From positions 27,969,068 to 28,033,067 of the forward strand of contig CM064519.1 in NCBI GenBank assembly GCA_032716605.1: a DNA stretch of 64,000 nucleotides, given 5' to 3'. Under the pieces are notes generated by a model. The model saw only the letters and a program-made list of their open reading frames with translations. It had not been told where the DNA came from and did no database searches. Shown piece after piece: positions 20,977 through 31,045 of this stretch; the first letter of the stretch is position 1, and the number at the start of each line of letters is the position of its first letter. The DNA comes from Paralithodes platypus (lineage: Eukaryota > Arthropoda > Malacostraca > Decapoda > Lithodidae). The translations under genes and the position numbers were made by a program.

Positions 20977-21360
20977 ACCTATTAACAAAAGTATTCAAGG
21001 ACTGATGAAGGCGAATAACTGACTATAAATATGATATATATAAAACTTGATAAAAGGAGAGAAAATGGGTCAAAAAATTAGTAGGAGGAGCGCTTAGAGT
21101 TTTACTGTTATGAAAGGAAGGAGCCACCAGAATGTAAAAATATATAAAGTTGAAAGAAGCAATAACAAAGACAAGAATTTAGGATGAAAAAGGAGACCAG
21201 AGAAAGAAGTGCAATAAGTTTTCGTGAATCAACAAAAGAACGTTTTTTGCGGGCCAATCTTTTAGAATGCATCTCCCGGAACAATGAAGGGCCTGAGAAG
21301 CATGTCCCTAATTGTGCACCTGTGTTCTCGAGGGTAAACGTTTCAGTGTTTACGAACGGA

Positions 21361-21575
21361 GATTTTACGGTGCAGGTACAGTTGTTTGCATAAATACTTG
21401 AACACCTCTAAGGACAGAAACACGAAGATGGACATTAGTTAGTTTACCTCTGTATTGTTATTATTGTTATTATTTGTATTATTGTTATTATTTTACGGTG
21501 CAGGTACAGTTGTGTGCATGAATACTTGAACACCTCTAAGGAAAAACATACGAAAATGAACATTAATTAATGACT
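21361..21575 (+). repeat. Duplicated ~85-bp block around a (TTA)n run
   Basis: ttttacggtgcaggtacagt...aatacttgaacacctctaag occurs at about 21363 and again at about 21492, separated by ttattgttatt repeats. The second copy leads into array R7. Confidence 0.8.
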
Positions 21576-21905
21576 CTCTGTAACGAAGATGAGCATTAAT
21601 TAGTAACTCTCCGTAACGAAGATGAGCATTAATTAGTGACTCTCCGTAACGAAGATGAGCATTAATTAATGACTCTCCGTAACGAAGATGAGCATTAATT
21701 AATGAGTCTCCGTAACGAAGATGAGCATTAATTAATGAGTCTCCGTAACGAAGATGAGCATTAATTAGTGAATCTCAGTAACGAAGATGAGCATTAATTA
21801 GTGAATCTCCGTAACGAAGATGAGCATTAATTAGTGACAGTAACGAAGATGACCATTAATTAGTGACTCCGTAACAAAGATAAACATTAATTAGTGAATC
21901 TCAGT
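21560..21905. repeat. 33-bp tandem array (R7), about 10 copies
   Basis: Unit cgtaacgaagatgagcatta followed by attagtgactctc, 33 bp, with several shortened or mutated units near the right end (gtgacag, gtgactccg). Confidence 0.9.
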
Positions 21906-21983
21906 ATTTGTATTATTGTAACTCAACCAAATTATCAATATATATCACCGATGTATCCTAATTGTGCCTCCGAATAATATTAA

Positions 21984-22321
21984 GGGGGTATAATATTATA
22001 TAGGGCTTTTCTGGACCCACTTCTCCCTCATGCTTAGCCCCATTAGTTATGAGATTTCAAGAAGTTTATCCCATTAGTTTAGAGATTTTAAGACCTTGCA
22101 CTCCATTTCTTTGTCTATATCAACACCTTGTATGCCCTTTAGATGTCGATTTTTTTCTTGGCGAGCAATAGCGAGGCTGTAAATTTAGGAGGAAGAATGT
22201 ACAAATCTACATCGAAGGGAAGTCTTGGGAGTGTTTTTTTGTTTAGCTTGATGGAGGTCTAGCAAGGAAACTAATAAATAATTGAATGGATCCATAGACC
22301 AATAAATGAACCCTACCCCCC
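21984..22321 (-). mobile_element. MITE family A copy (A12)
   Basis: TTAA at 21980-21983 and 22322-22325. Reverse orientation. The ccggcc stem and part of the loop are deleted (taggaggaagaatgtac), but cgagcaatagcgaggctg remains. Confidence 0.82.
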
Positions 22322-22473
22322 TTAAAAAAGTTCCAAACACATCAATCTAGGACAAATGGTGTGGAAAACTGACAGTGTTTAACGACCATGGGAAGCCAGT
22401 GCTTATTTATTACTGAAAGTAGATTACCTTGCCTACTTCAGACAGCATAACAGGGCAAAACTGGAAAACTTAA

Positions 22474-22562
22474 CCCATTCAGGACCAGTGACGTCCTTTT
22501 CATTATGGTCTGGCTGTACTAAGGTTACGTTGACAGAAAAACGAATATGAGCTCTTGGAGGC
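22474..22562 (+). mobile_element. MITE family C fragment (C4)
   Basis: TTAA then CCCATTCAGGACCAGTGACG. Ends at cttggaggc directly before the TTAA of B4. Confidence 0.6.
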
Positions 22563-22566
22563 TTAA

Positions 22567-22938
22567 GGGGGGTGACCTGTTTTGTGTCTGTCCTTTTCTA
22601 TCTTTCTCTGGCTTGTATCCAATTGGCCCCATTCAGCCCTCTGTTTTAAGACGTTTATCCCCATCCAGGTGTCAATTTATTACTGGTGAGTGGTAGCGAG
22701 CCAGCATATTTTTTATTTTTGTTTGACAGCAGGTTAAATTTGTACATTTTTCGATAGAAAAATTTCTCCGGCGAAGCCGGATTTCTTCATATAATGCTGG
22801 CTCGCTATCGCTCGCCAGGAAGAAATCGACACATAGATGGGGATAAACGTCTTAAAATAGTTGGCTGAATGGGGCCGAATGGATGCAAGCCAGAGAAAGA
22901 GAGAAAGGACAGAAATAACAAAAAGCAGGTCACCCCCC
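22567..22938. mobile_element. Foldback MITE family B copy 4, reference description
   Basis: TTAA 22563-22566 and 22939-22942. Arms of about 155 bp are inverted repeats: ggggggtgacctg.. against ..caggtcacccccc, tctctggcttg(t/c)atcc, ggccccattcagcc, gacgtttatccccatc and gcgagccagcat. The about 85-bp centre holds two small stems, acatttttcgatagaaaaat and ccggcgaagccgg. Each strand could fold into one long hairpin. No coding capacity. Confidence 0.92.
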
Positions 22939-23109
22939 TTAAACAATTATTTCCCTTCGTAGCGTCGTTAATGGACGAAATAGCTTGACAAATTACGTTA
23001 GCTTCAGAAATGGGAGTGCTAATCCGTTTAATGTCTGTAAACAAAACTGACACCCACAATATTCTTTCGTTATCAGTCGATGCGAAGGGAAAGCATTGTT
23101 TAAGAGTAC

Positions 23110-23235
23110 CACCTTAAGTATCTTGGCAGTGTGGTGAGTATGGATATTCGTCTGGATGATGACAGGCAACACAAAGTGTATCAAGCAAGGAGGGTTGCTG
23201 ATACAGTTGGCAAAACAGGAATCTAGGACAAGTGT
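23110..23235 (+). mobile_element. LINE reverse-transcriptase fragment
   Basis: Plus frame EYHLKYLGSVVSMDIRLDDD then QARRVADTVGKTGI before a stop. This is the YLGSVVS segment typical of the region after the reverse-transcriptase catalytic core. Probably the left part of an older element interrupted at about 23240. Confidence 0.65.
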
Positions 23236-23239
23236 TCTG

Positions 23240-24057
23240 ACAATCTGGTTGTATTTAATCAACATAACAGGCTAATGCATAATATAGTGATTCTCTGATC
23301 AAGAAATAAATCATATGATGAACGACTAAAAGAGTTAAACCTATTAGTGTGACAAACCGCAAAATAAGAGAGGAACTAACCCAAGTCTTTAAAATTACCA
23401 AAGGCAATGACAACATGGACCCAAGTCAGTACTGCACACTAGATAACTCAAATTACACAAGAATGTTTACAAAAAAAATTGAAAGGTGTTTCATGCACAT
23501 GAAGCGAAGCACTTCTCTTTCAACGGAGTAGTCAACTTATGGAAAAAATTGCCTAGAAAATGTTGTAGAGTGCCATACAATCCAGGTATAATGTTGTAGA
23601 GTGCCATACAATCCAGGTATTATGTTGTAGAGTGCCATACAATCCAGGTATAATGTTGTAGAGTGCCATACAATCCAGGTATAATGTTGTAGAGTGCCAT
23701 ACAATCCAGATATAATGTTGTAGAGTGCCATACAATCCAGGTATAATGTTGTAGAGTGCCATACAATCCAGGTATAATGTTGTAGAGTGCCATACAATCC
23801 AGATATAATGTTGTAGAGTGCCATACAATCCAGGTATAATGTTGTAGAGTGCCATACAATCCAGGTATAATGTTGTAGAGTGCCATACAATCCAGATATA
23901 ATGTTGTAGAGTGCCATACAATCCAGGTATAATGTTGTAGAGTGCCATACAATCCAGGTATAATGTTGTAGAGTGCCATACAATCCAGGTATTTAAATAT
24001 TGCTTAGATGAATATCTTGCCATGAATCCCAAACTGACTGTGTTTGTGCCCGAGTAA
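23240..24057 (+). mobile_element. CR1-type LINE 3' coding remnant containing a minisatellite
   Basis: Plus-strand pieces resemble the C-terminus of the 31.3-kb and 48.6-kb elements: NKSYDERLKELNLL, EELTQVFKITKGNDNMDPSQ, VNLWKKLPR, then after the array FKYCLDEYLAMNPKLTVF ending at a stop (24055). Frameshifts and stops are present. The 31-bp array sits between LPRNVVECHTIQV and FKYCLDEY. Confidence 0.78.
23563..23993. repeat. 31-bp tandem array (R8), about 14 copies
   Basis: Unit gtgccatacaatccaggtat plus aatgttgtaga, period 31 (for example 23570 and 23601). Copies differ mainly at cca(g/a)gtat. The unit equals the local LINE coding sequence for NVVECHTIQV, so it arose by tandem duplication in place. 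Its minus-strand frames (TWIVWHSTTLYLDCMALYN...) are artefacts. Confidence 0.95.
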
Positions 24058-24059
24058 TG

Positions 24060-24245
24060 TGACCATGTCAATGGCCAAGAGGGTTTACGAAAGTGAGGTG
24101 GAGGAATAGACCGAGGATGAGGTGCGTAGATGAATTAGGGAGTTATACGAGGGAGAATGGCATGGCTTGGAGAGAGTCGAGACCCTATAGTATAACAGCC
24201 AATAGGGTCTTTAGGAGCGAGGGATGTGTTCTGGCAGATAACAGC
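24060..24245 (+). mobile_element. LINE reverse-transcriptase C-terminal fragment
   Basis: KRVYESEVE, then in another frame RNRPRMRCVDELGSYTREN and MAWRESRPYSITANR. This is the last part of the same type of LINE as at 19.69 kb. It may be the right part of an element split by the CR1-type insertion at 23.24-24.06 kb. Confidence 0.65.
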
Positions 24246-24249
24246 CACT

Positions 24250-25691
24250 TGGAGGTGCTTTGTTCATGGCTATGCCTTCGGGGACGGAAGCATTTGCCAA
24301 GTAGACAAATATATGTTCAGTGTTTCAAATGTTTTTTGTATGTGAGTGTACCCCTGCCAAAAATGGTGATAATTATGCAATATTTTCCTATACTAATGTG
24401 AGTGATTTTTCATTAATATTCAAAGTGTAACCGTGAAAGTATATTCTGAGACTAGTATAAATGTTTTAATGTTTGCAGATACTGTCATAGTTTCATACAT
24501 ACCGGCATTACCAGCAGTATTGTTGTTGTTGTATAAAAAATGGGTTTGCTGTCATATTCGTTTCAAGAAGTTCCGTTTCATTCTCTCTTGACTAGGCCTA
24601 ATTGATGAGAAACAAACTCGCTATACAAGCTTAATTAAGATACTTATATAAGTATAAAGCGTGCTTATATTTGGTTCCATTATCTATGATCTTGAATATT
24701 TGACCTACGTATTACGTATTTTTCACACTACATCGTATTACCATCTGCTACACAGCACTTTATTACTGCAAAACCACGTATCCTTATTACTATGATCTCT
24801 TTAAATGCATTACTGATCTCTAGAATATGTCGATTGCACAGGATTTACATCGTAAAGTAGCATAACTGTTCAATATATATATTAAATTCAATGTTACAAA
24901 TACAAATATAGAATCTCTTGAAGACAATATCTTGAAGACAATTTTCAAAATCATGTGAATTATAATTTACTGTATATATCGTCTGTCAGTATATCCTTCC
25001 TCTCTTACTGATCAAGTAATTGAATTTTAGCAAACCTTTTCTTTTTCTTCCAGCATATCTAGGCAACCGTCAGCTGGGAAATAGAATTAATCTCTCGATC
25101 GTCCTGCGTCAGTCTATTTTAGTCCTGCCTTTGAAAATATCCTCGAGAAATACTGGGTGCAAATGAATCATAAATTATTTTCTTCTTACCCATGCATGAT
25201 ATTCTACCTTTCTGTTCATGAACAAATGATGTGATCATGGTCATATTGTTTCGCAAATAATATATTATATGTAGTGTTTTGTACGTAAGTAAAACATTCT
25301 AAATTATTTAATGTATTTGATATGGAAACTATTTTTTTATTTATTTCGAATATTTTCAGTTATAAGCACGTTTTTGGCCAACATGTATAGTTTGTAATAA
25401 TGGGAACTGTAAATGCATTTTGGATTAACCAAGTTGGGTATGCATTCAATCAGTATGTACTATAAATGAAATGAAAGGGGAGTATGACGGTTGATGCAGG
25501 GATTTCTGACAATACTATTATGAAACAAAATACTATTCCGTTACTGAAAATGTAACTGCTAAAAATCAGTACCGTAACTTATAAATGTACATTTATTATT
25601 CTTGATATTGTTATCATTATTATTTATGTTGCTATGTATGTTCTGTCTACTTAATAAATAAATCTGATTGTTGTTTTTTTCTGTTTTCCAG
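24250..25691 (+). other. Repeat-poor interval, probable intron upstream of the exon
   Basis: About 1.4 kb of AT-rich, non-repetitive sequence free of the MITE families. It ends in a strong pyrimidine tract and acceptor (tttttttctgttttccag). Confidence 0.6.
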
Positions 25692-26521
25692 GTTGTTCTG
25701 CGACCAAGCCAAGAGGGTTGGACTCGACAGAGATCGACTACATCCCCAAGACCCCCTCCGCTACCGCCTCCCCTCCACCCTCCACCTCCCTCCACATCCC
25801 TGCCGGCTACCTGCAAGAGATATTGCGCTCCAACACCCCTCCCCAGCGACCCTCCACCCCTCCACAGCCCCCCTCTACCCCTCCCCACCACCTGTTCCCC
25901 CCTGCACACCGCTCCACTAGCCACCACCAACACCATCCACACAACACCTTCAACTTCAGCGACTACCACTACTACCACTCCGACGACAACCACAACACCG
26001 ACGACACCTACCACAACCAGTACTACCACAACCAACAACCGCAGTCGGATTACGTGAGCGGCCTCTCCTTCCAACACCATGAACTTCCGGAAGATTATCG
26101 GGATAAAAATATACCAGGACACACGCTTACCAGTCGAGAAAACAAGAAGCCGGAATACAAAGGCCAGTATTACAAAGGCCAGAGGTACAAGGATCAAGTT
26201 TATTTCGGCCAGGAGCAGTACAATAGTCAAGAGGACAAAATCCACGACTATCAACAGCAAAGTGGCAAGGGACACACAACTCCGTATGTCATCCACCCCC
26301 CACAAGGAAACCTGGACCAACATCACGAGTACCAGCAAGCATGGGGGCGCTGGCTGGAGGGAGAGGTGGAGGAGGAGAAGGAAGAGGAGGAGCTGAAGGA
26401 AGAGGACCTGGACGATTCGACAGGTCCCAGGTTCGACAGGTCACTACCCAGAAAGGTGACGGTGCAGGAGGGCAAGAAGGCGGTGCTCACGTGCAGAGTG
26501 CTCAACAATAACAAGAAAGCG
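25692..26521 (+). CDS. Internal exon of a dpr/zig-8-like immunoglobulin-domain cell-surface protein
   Basis: The exon is framed by an acceptor (ttctgttttccag) and a donor (gcg|gtgagt). It enters after one base of a codon (phase 1) and leaves in phase 0, giving 276 codons in one open frame. Residues about 10-75 are Pro/Ser/Thr-rich, about 76-115 His/Tyr/Asn-rich, about 115-200 Tyr/Gln/Lys-rich, and about 205-230 strongly acidic (EEEKEEEELKEEDLDD). The end, RKVTVQEGKKAVLTCRVLNN, is the A'-B strand region of a V-type Ig domain with its first Cys at 26492-26494. The partner Trp and Cys must lie on later exons. In the arthropod Dpr family this motif precedes VSWIRHRD, and these proteins are surface partners of DIP receptors in neuronal recognition. 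The signal peptide and first exon are outside the window. The extended low-complexity leader is unusual. Alternatives are other two-Ig proteins (DIP, lachesin). Confidence 0.8.
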
Positions 26522-27195
26522 GTGAGTAGAAATTACATTGATTACGTGCACAATATAGCCTGGGTTTCATGAGTTCTTTTAGTGGAGGATGCATCGGAGT
26601 CATTGTATTCAATTTAATATTAAATTTCAGTTAATTATTTTATAGGACAATGTTTTCTCTCATTAAAGCGAAATATAAGTCTTATAGATAGTTATAAAGC
26701 AGATGAGATAAACAGGAAATTTCGCATAAAAGTATCCGGTTAATAAGCATAGCGAATATGTAGACTCTGATCAGGTTACTGCTATATATTACTCGTATGA
26801 TTCAGTTCACTACTAATATTTTTCGTATATCTCTATTTTGAAAATGGCCAGCAACACAATAATCCCAAAGGTGTTGGCTAGAAAAAAGCCCAACTTGGAC
26901 TCTCTACTCCAGTTCTGCACCATCAAATGCCAAACATTCTTGGTATGCTTTAATATTCCTTTGGTTTGAGTTTCACAAGGAATATTTACCTTTTTCTCTA
27001 ATCAAGGTTTACTTATCAGATTGAATGTAATATTGAACATATTATTAATTTATATAATATTTATTCTTTAATTCATATTGACAAACGAATTCTACATGCA
27101 ATTACATCTACGCACATATTGCAGTAAATATAGAATACTTAATTATCTTAAAATATCATAAAGGTCACAGCCTTACTTTCCTGCCACTTAATTGA
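26522..27195 (+). other. Repeat-poor interval, probable intron downstream of the exon
   Basis: Begins with the consensus donor gtgagt. AT-rich and non-repetitive up to the (TA)n run near 27210. No continuation exon of the Ig domain is seen. Confidence 0.6.
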
Positions 27196-27246
27196 ATGCG
27201 TTTAGTGTATATATATATGCCTATATACAGTATATATATATATATA

Positions 27247-28240
27247 CCTTACCTTACCTTTGGATGTGTTCGCCGCTCCTCTAGCGGCACCAAGGAGCGC
27301 GACGCCCCTCGTTATGGGTGGTGATTTGGTGCAGTAGACTGTTTGAAGCGACAGCTCGCTCCCTTGCGAGGATGGGCTCGTCTGGCACTTTTTGCAGTTC
27401 GACATCTAGGGCTCTCTTGAAGTTGTCTAACGAGATGTCCCTCATGTCTCTTACTCGCCGTGGGAGTTTGTTGAAGAGACGTGGGCCTCTGTGTGATAAC
27501 CAGCCCTCTCGCAGAGAGCCCATAGCACCCCTGTTATTCATCCGGGGGATTTCGCATTCCCAGCCTCTCCTATCACTGAATTTCATGACTATCGGAGTAT
27601 GTAGGTTTGGTACTAAACCCTCTGCGATTTGCCACGTGTATATTTTTAGGTAACGTTCTCTTCTACGTTCCAGTGAGTACAGATTCAGTGCTCTTAAACG
27701 CTCCCAATAGTGTAGATGTTTTATCGAACTTATATGCGAAGTGAAATTTCTTTGTACACTCTCTACGTCATTTATTTCACCTGCTTTGTATGGGGATGTT
27801 AATACGCTACAGTATTCAAGCCGCGGTAGCACTAGAGATTTGAAGAGCGTTATCATAGGCAATTCACCGCGTGTTTTAAAAGTACGCAGAATCCAACCCG
27901 TTAGACGTTTCGCAGCCGCCACTTTGACCTGGTTATGTACTTTGAAACCCATATTTTCAGACATTAATACCCCAAGGTCTTTCACACTGTCTTTCCGTTC
28001 TATTATGTGGTTAGATTCTGTTAAGTAATTTGTAATTTCTTTAACACCATTATTATCTCCATACCGTATTAATTGGAATTTGTCCTCATTGAATTGCATG
28101 TTGTTTTCCCTGGTCCACTGGAACACTACATTCATGTCTTCCTGCAGTCGGCCCGTGTCCTCTTGTGTGTTTACTATCTTGCTTAATTTTGTGTCATCAG
28201 CAAAAGACGACACCGTACTGTGTCTGGTATATATGACTTT
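27247..28240 (-). mobile_element. 5'-truncated LINE (second CR1/L2-like family) with open RT C-terminus
   Basis: A minus-strand frame of about 310 codons starts just before the catalytic FADDTKLSKI box. It continues with QLIRYGDN, KDLGVLMSENMGF, LVLPRLEYCSVL, LNLYSLERRRERYLKIYTW and PRLFNKLPRRVRD. Upstream RT and endonuclease domains are absent. The 3' end is (aaggt)n, a short-repeat tail as in CR1/L2-type LINEs. The intact frame suggests a fairly recent insertion. It lies in reverse orientation downstream of the dpr-like exon, probably in its intron. Confidence 0.85.
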
Positions 28241-28249
28241 AGATATCGT

Positions 28250-28899
28250 TCTTGTTTTGTAAAAGTAATCAATAACTGATATTATTCTTAGTGTATGCGA
28301 TTTTTTTTTTTTTTAATTAATTCATCATATTCTACTGGCCAATCAACTATATTGATACAGTATATTTTATAATTCAAGTTTCATATTTGATTCAACGAAT
28401 TTTCTAGTAACTTCAATTGTCTCGAAATGATAGCATTGTTAATACACTCCATTATATTGATAAAGTATATTCAACATCATGTTATTTGTAATTACGGAAA
28501 TGTATATATTTATTTAGTCTTGGTTATACAGTAGGTTTCATTTAGTATACCGAGTACGTTGATATTTGTAAAATCATGTGGAAAATAAAATCATATGCTT
28601 CAGTTTCAAAATAAGGTGACAATAAATTTGTTAATCATAATAGGGAACAGTTTGAAATTTTGGTATTAAATATATATTATATTTTTGTACTGATCCAATA
28701 TTTGAATGGAAACAATATTGGTATCTCGGCCACTCTTTGTCATCCTGCCCTCGAGTCGTCCAGAAAGCTTATATTGTTGTGCTCGACATTTCAAAGCCTC
28801 AGGGGTAACCTTCATGTTTCTAAACTGTCGTCCCAAGGTCTCTCTATTTTTTCGTTTTGTCGTGGACGTATAGTATGTCTATTTATTTATGTATTTATT
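28250..28899. other. AT-rich interval, nothing recognised
   Basis: Includes a poly(T) run at 28302-28314 and ttta repeats near 28880. I see no gene or named repeat. Confidence 0.5.
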
Positions 28900-29000
28900 T
28901 ATTTTATGAGCCAGAAGGAGACAACAGGTAAAAACTGCCTGTAACAGGTGTCCCCCTCAAGGTTGAAAGAGTGATAGAGAGCCAAAATCAAAGTACATTA
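28900..29000 (-). mobile_element. 3' end of the 6.85-kb LINE family
   Basis: Reverse complement matches 7225-7310: actgcctgta, cccc(c/t)ca-ggttgaaagagtga and gccaaaat. The copy is short and its extent to the right is unclear. Confidence 0.55.
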
Positions 29001-29393
29001 TAGGTTCTTTATATGTGTTGGAAAGAAGTGTGGTGTGCTTGTTAAGTGTAGTGAAATAAATAGGAAGAGGAGGTGTTTGTGAGAGTTAACTGGTTTACGC
29101 TGTGTAGGTGAGGCACAACTAAAATCAGTGGGGGAAGCCAGGCAAATGAAACGGGAGTTTCAGCAACTCCTTATATGCCTATGTGGCCTCCCCTGGGTAC
29201 TGCCCTGCTCGACTGGTACCTACAAACTCCCCAATTAAATTAATATGAACCATTTCGACCAATTACTTTCTATATTATTATCTTTTTGCAAGCAGACGAT
29301 ATCATCTAGGTTAAAAAGGCCTTCCCAGAGTCAGAAGAACGTGCGCACAGCATCATTTTTCTTAAGTCTGGCGATCGTTACATTACAGTTGTT

Positions 29394-29826
29394 TTGTTGC
29401 TGTTGTTGTTGTTGTTCCTCAGGCTGTCTGGCCGAACAGCCCCAAGGTCTCGAACAAGGCCATGGCCATAAACGAGCGTCCCCACAAAACCCTCCCTGCT
29501 TACCACTAACAAAGCCCGGGTGACCGAAGCCACTCCAAGGCAGGGAGCTAAGGAGGGTGCGGAAACGCCCGGGAAACCAAAGCCCCACCCAAGGTCCTGT
29601 GCCCCTCAGCAATTATGAAGGGAAAGTTGAGGGGTAAAGGAAAAATGTGACGCTTTGGCTCCCAATCTGCAAACCTCAAAGTTGGCAGTAGGGAGGTCAA
29701 TCCACGGAAGAGACGCCGTCACTTGAGATCTAGAAAATATATAAGTAAAGGAACAGTCAGAGCAAGCCATAGGTATGGCAGAGAACGCTCAGCTCTCACT
29801 CTGATAGACCAGCCCATCTCCACATG
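29394..29826 (-). mobile_element. SINE-like repeat family D copy 2
   Basis: (gtt)n tail at the left, then caggctgtctggccgaacag, and agaccagcccatctc at the right. It matches the 20.6-kb copy in reverse and is longer in the middle. Confidence 0.75.
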
Positions 29827-29944
29827 ACTAGAACCCAATCCTCTCAGCATCAGCTAGGAAAGGCCCTAGAAAGCCGCCTTTGGCGGGGGGATAGCTCCCC
29901 TGTTTCAACTCCTTTCGGGGATGGGCACCCGCCCCATCTAATAA

Positions 29945-30085
29945 TCAATCATAAGTATAGAGATATGCTAACTTAACCGTTTCAGCATATTCGAATCTAT
30001 ATATATTTTATTCTTCCTTATATTAGACGATAGTATTTAGCTTAAGAAAGATCTCCATGTGTCAAAGGGGTAAAACCTATCTCAA
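29945..30085 (+). repeat. ~140-bp dispersed duplication, left copy, with a C-like half element
   Basis: atagagatatgctaacttaa...caaaggggtaaaacctatct recurs at about 30525-30665. It contains TTAACC(G/C)TTTCAGCATAT followed by family C-like cttaagaaagatct, so it carries a half copy of MITE C (C10). Confidence 0.7.
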
Positions 30086-30524
30086 TTAAATTACAGTAAT
30101 GGAAATCATTTGATTGGAAATATTGTGCTAACTCTGATTATCCTAGAACACCATACTGATTTGTTTCTGTCATTGATTGAGCTGGACAAATTTGTGGACC
30201 TTGGCCAAACTGAAATAACTTAAGATAATCATTAGGCCTACCTGCAGTAAAATTGGATAACTATCCTATTATCTTGCAGGTAGGAGTAATGTTTTGCCCT
30301 TTATTATGATGACGCTATTATTTAGATAATATTGACTAACATTAGATGATCTTAGGTTTATGAAAGATGTCTCGTAGTCAAGGGGTTCTTATACTACCTC
30401 TAGCAGTAAAACATTGAACTTGTTTTATTTAGTTCTGGCTAACAGTAAACGAGATTAATAACTTCAATAAAGGTCTCATGTAGTCAAGGGGTTACATATT
30501 TCTTACTATTTAGTAATACTCAAT

Positions 30525-30665
30525 CATAGGTGTAGAGATATGCTAACTTAACCCTTTCAGCATATGAGAATGTATTTATTTGTTCTTCTTCATAATATTG
30601 ACGATAATATTTAGCTTAGGAAGGATCTCTATTTGTCAAAGGGGTAAAACCTATCTCAATTAACC
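30525..30665 (+). repeat. ~140-bp dispersed duplication, right copy (C11)
   Basis: Near-copy of 29945-30085 about 580 bp away. It runs into ttaaccctccgactgcc, another C-like terminus. Between the copies, fragments such as ctcgtagtcaaggggtt also resemble C ends. Confidence 0.7.
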
Positions 30666-30746
30666 CTCCGACTGCCATAATTCCTTCTTAAAGCTAACAA
30701 AAGCGTCTACATATAGCCACAATCTATGAAAGAAGCGCCTTAGTAC

Positions 30747-30767
30747 TGATAGTATATATATATATAT

Positions 30768-30798
<31 letters not shown>

Positions 30799-30800
30799 TG
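30747..30800. repeat. (TA)n-(GATA)n microsatellite
   Basis: Alternating tata followed by gatagata. The adjoining 30800-31045 shows nothing further. Confidence 0.9.
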
Positions 30801-31045
30801 ATATTTTAGAGTTTACCCTTCTGCAACATTGATGTTTGAAATGGGTAGGATAATTTAATACCATGAATACTTTGCATTAACCTATTATAGTGGCTTAAAT
30901 AGTCAGCTCTCCAGGTTCAAACCTTGGCAACTTAACTTACAATACAATTCTACTTGTTAGCTCAAGGCGAAACACATAAAATGGAACACAAACTTTTAGT
31001 ACTCTCGTTAAATAATAAATGTCCGTGTTCCCATCCTGTACTGGC

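Noticed and set aside
25668..26057. Alternative Pro/Thr-rich frames in the dpr-like exon
   Set aside because: They overlap the frame that runs acceptor to donor and ends in the Ig motif. They are out-of-frame shadows of low-complexity sequence.
28660..28944. 94-codon plus-strand frame
   Set aside because: No recognisable domain. It overlaps AT-rich sequence and a LINE 3' end in reverse.
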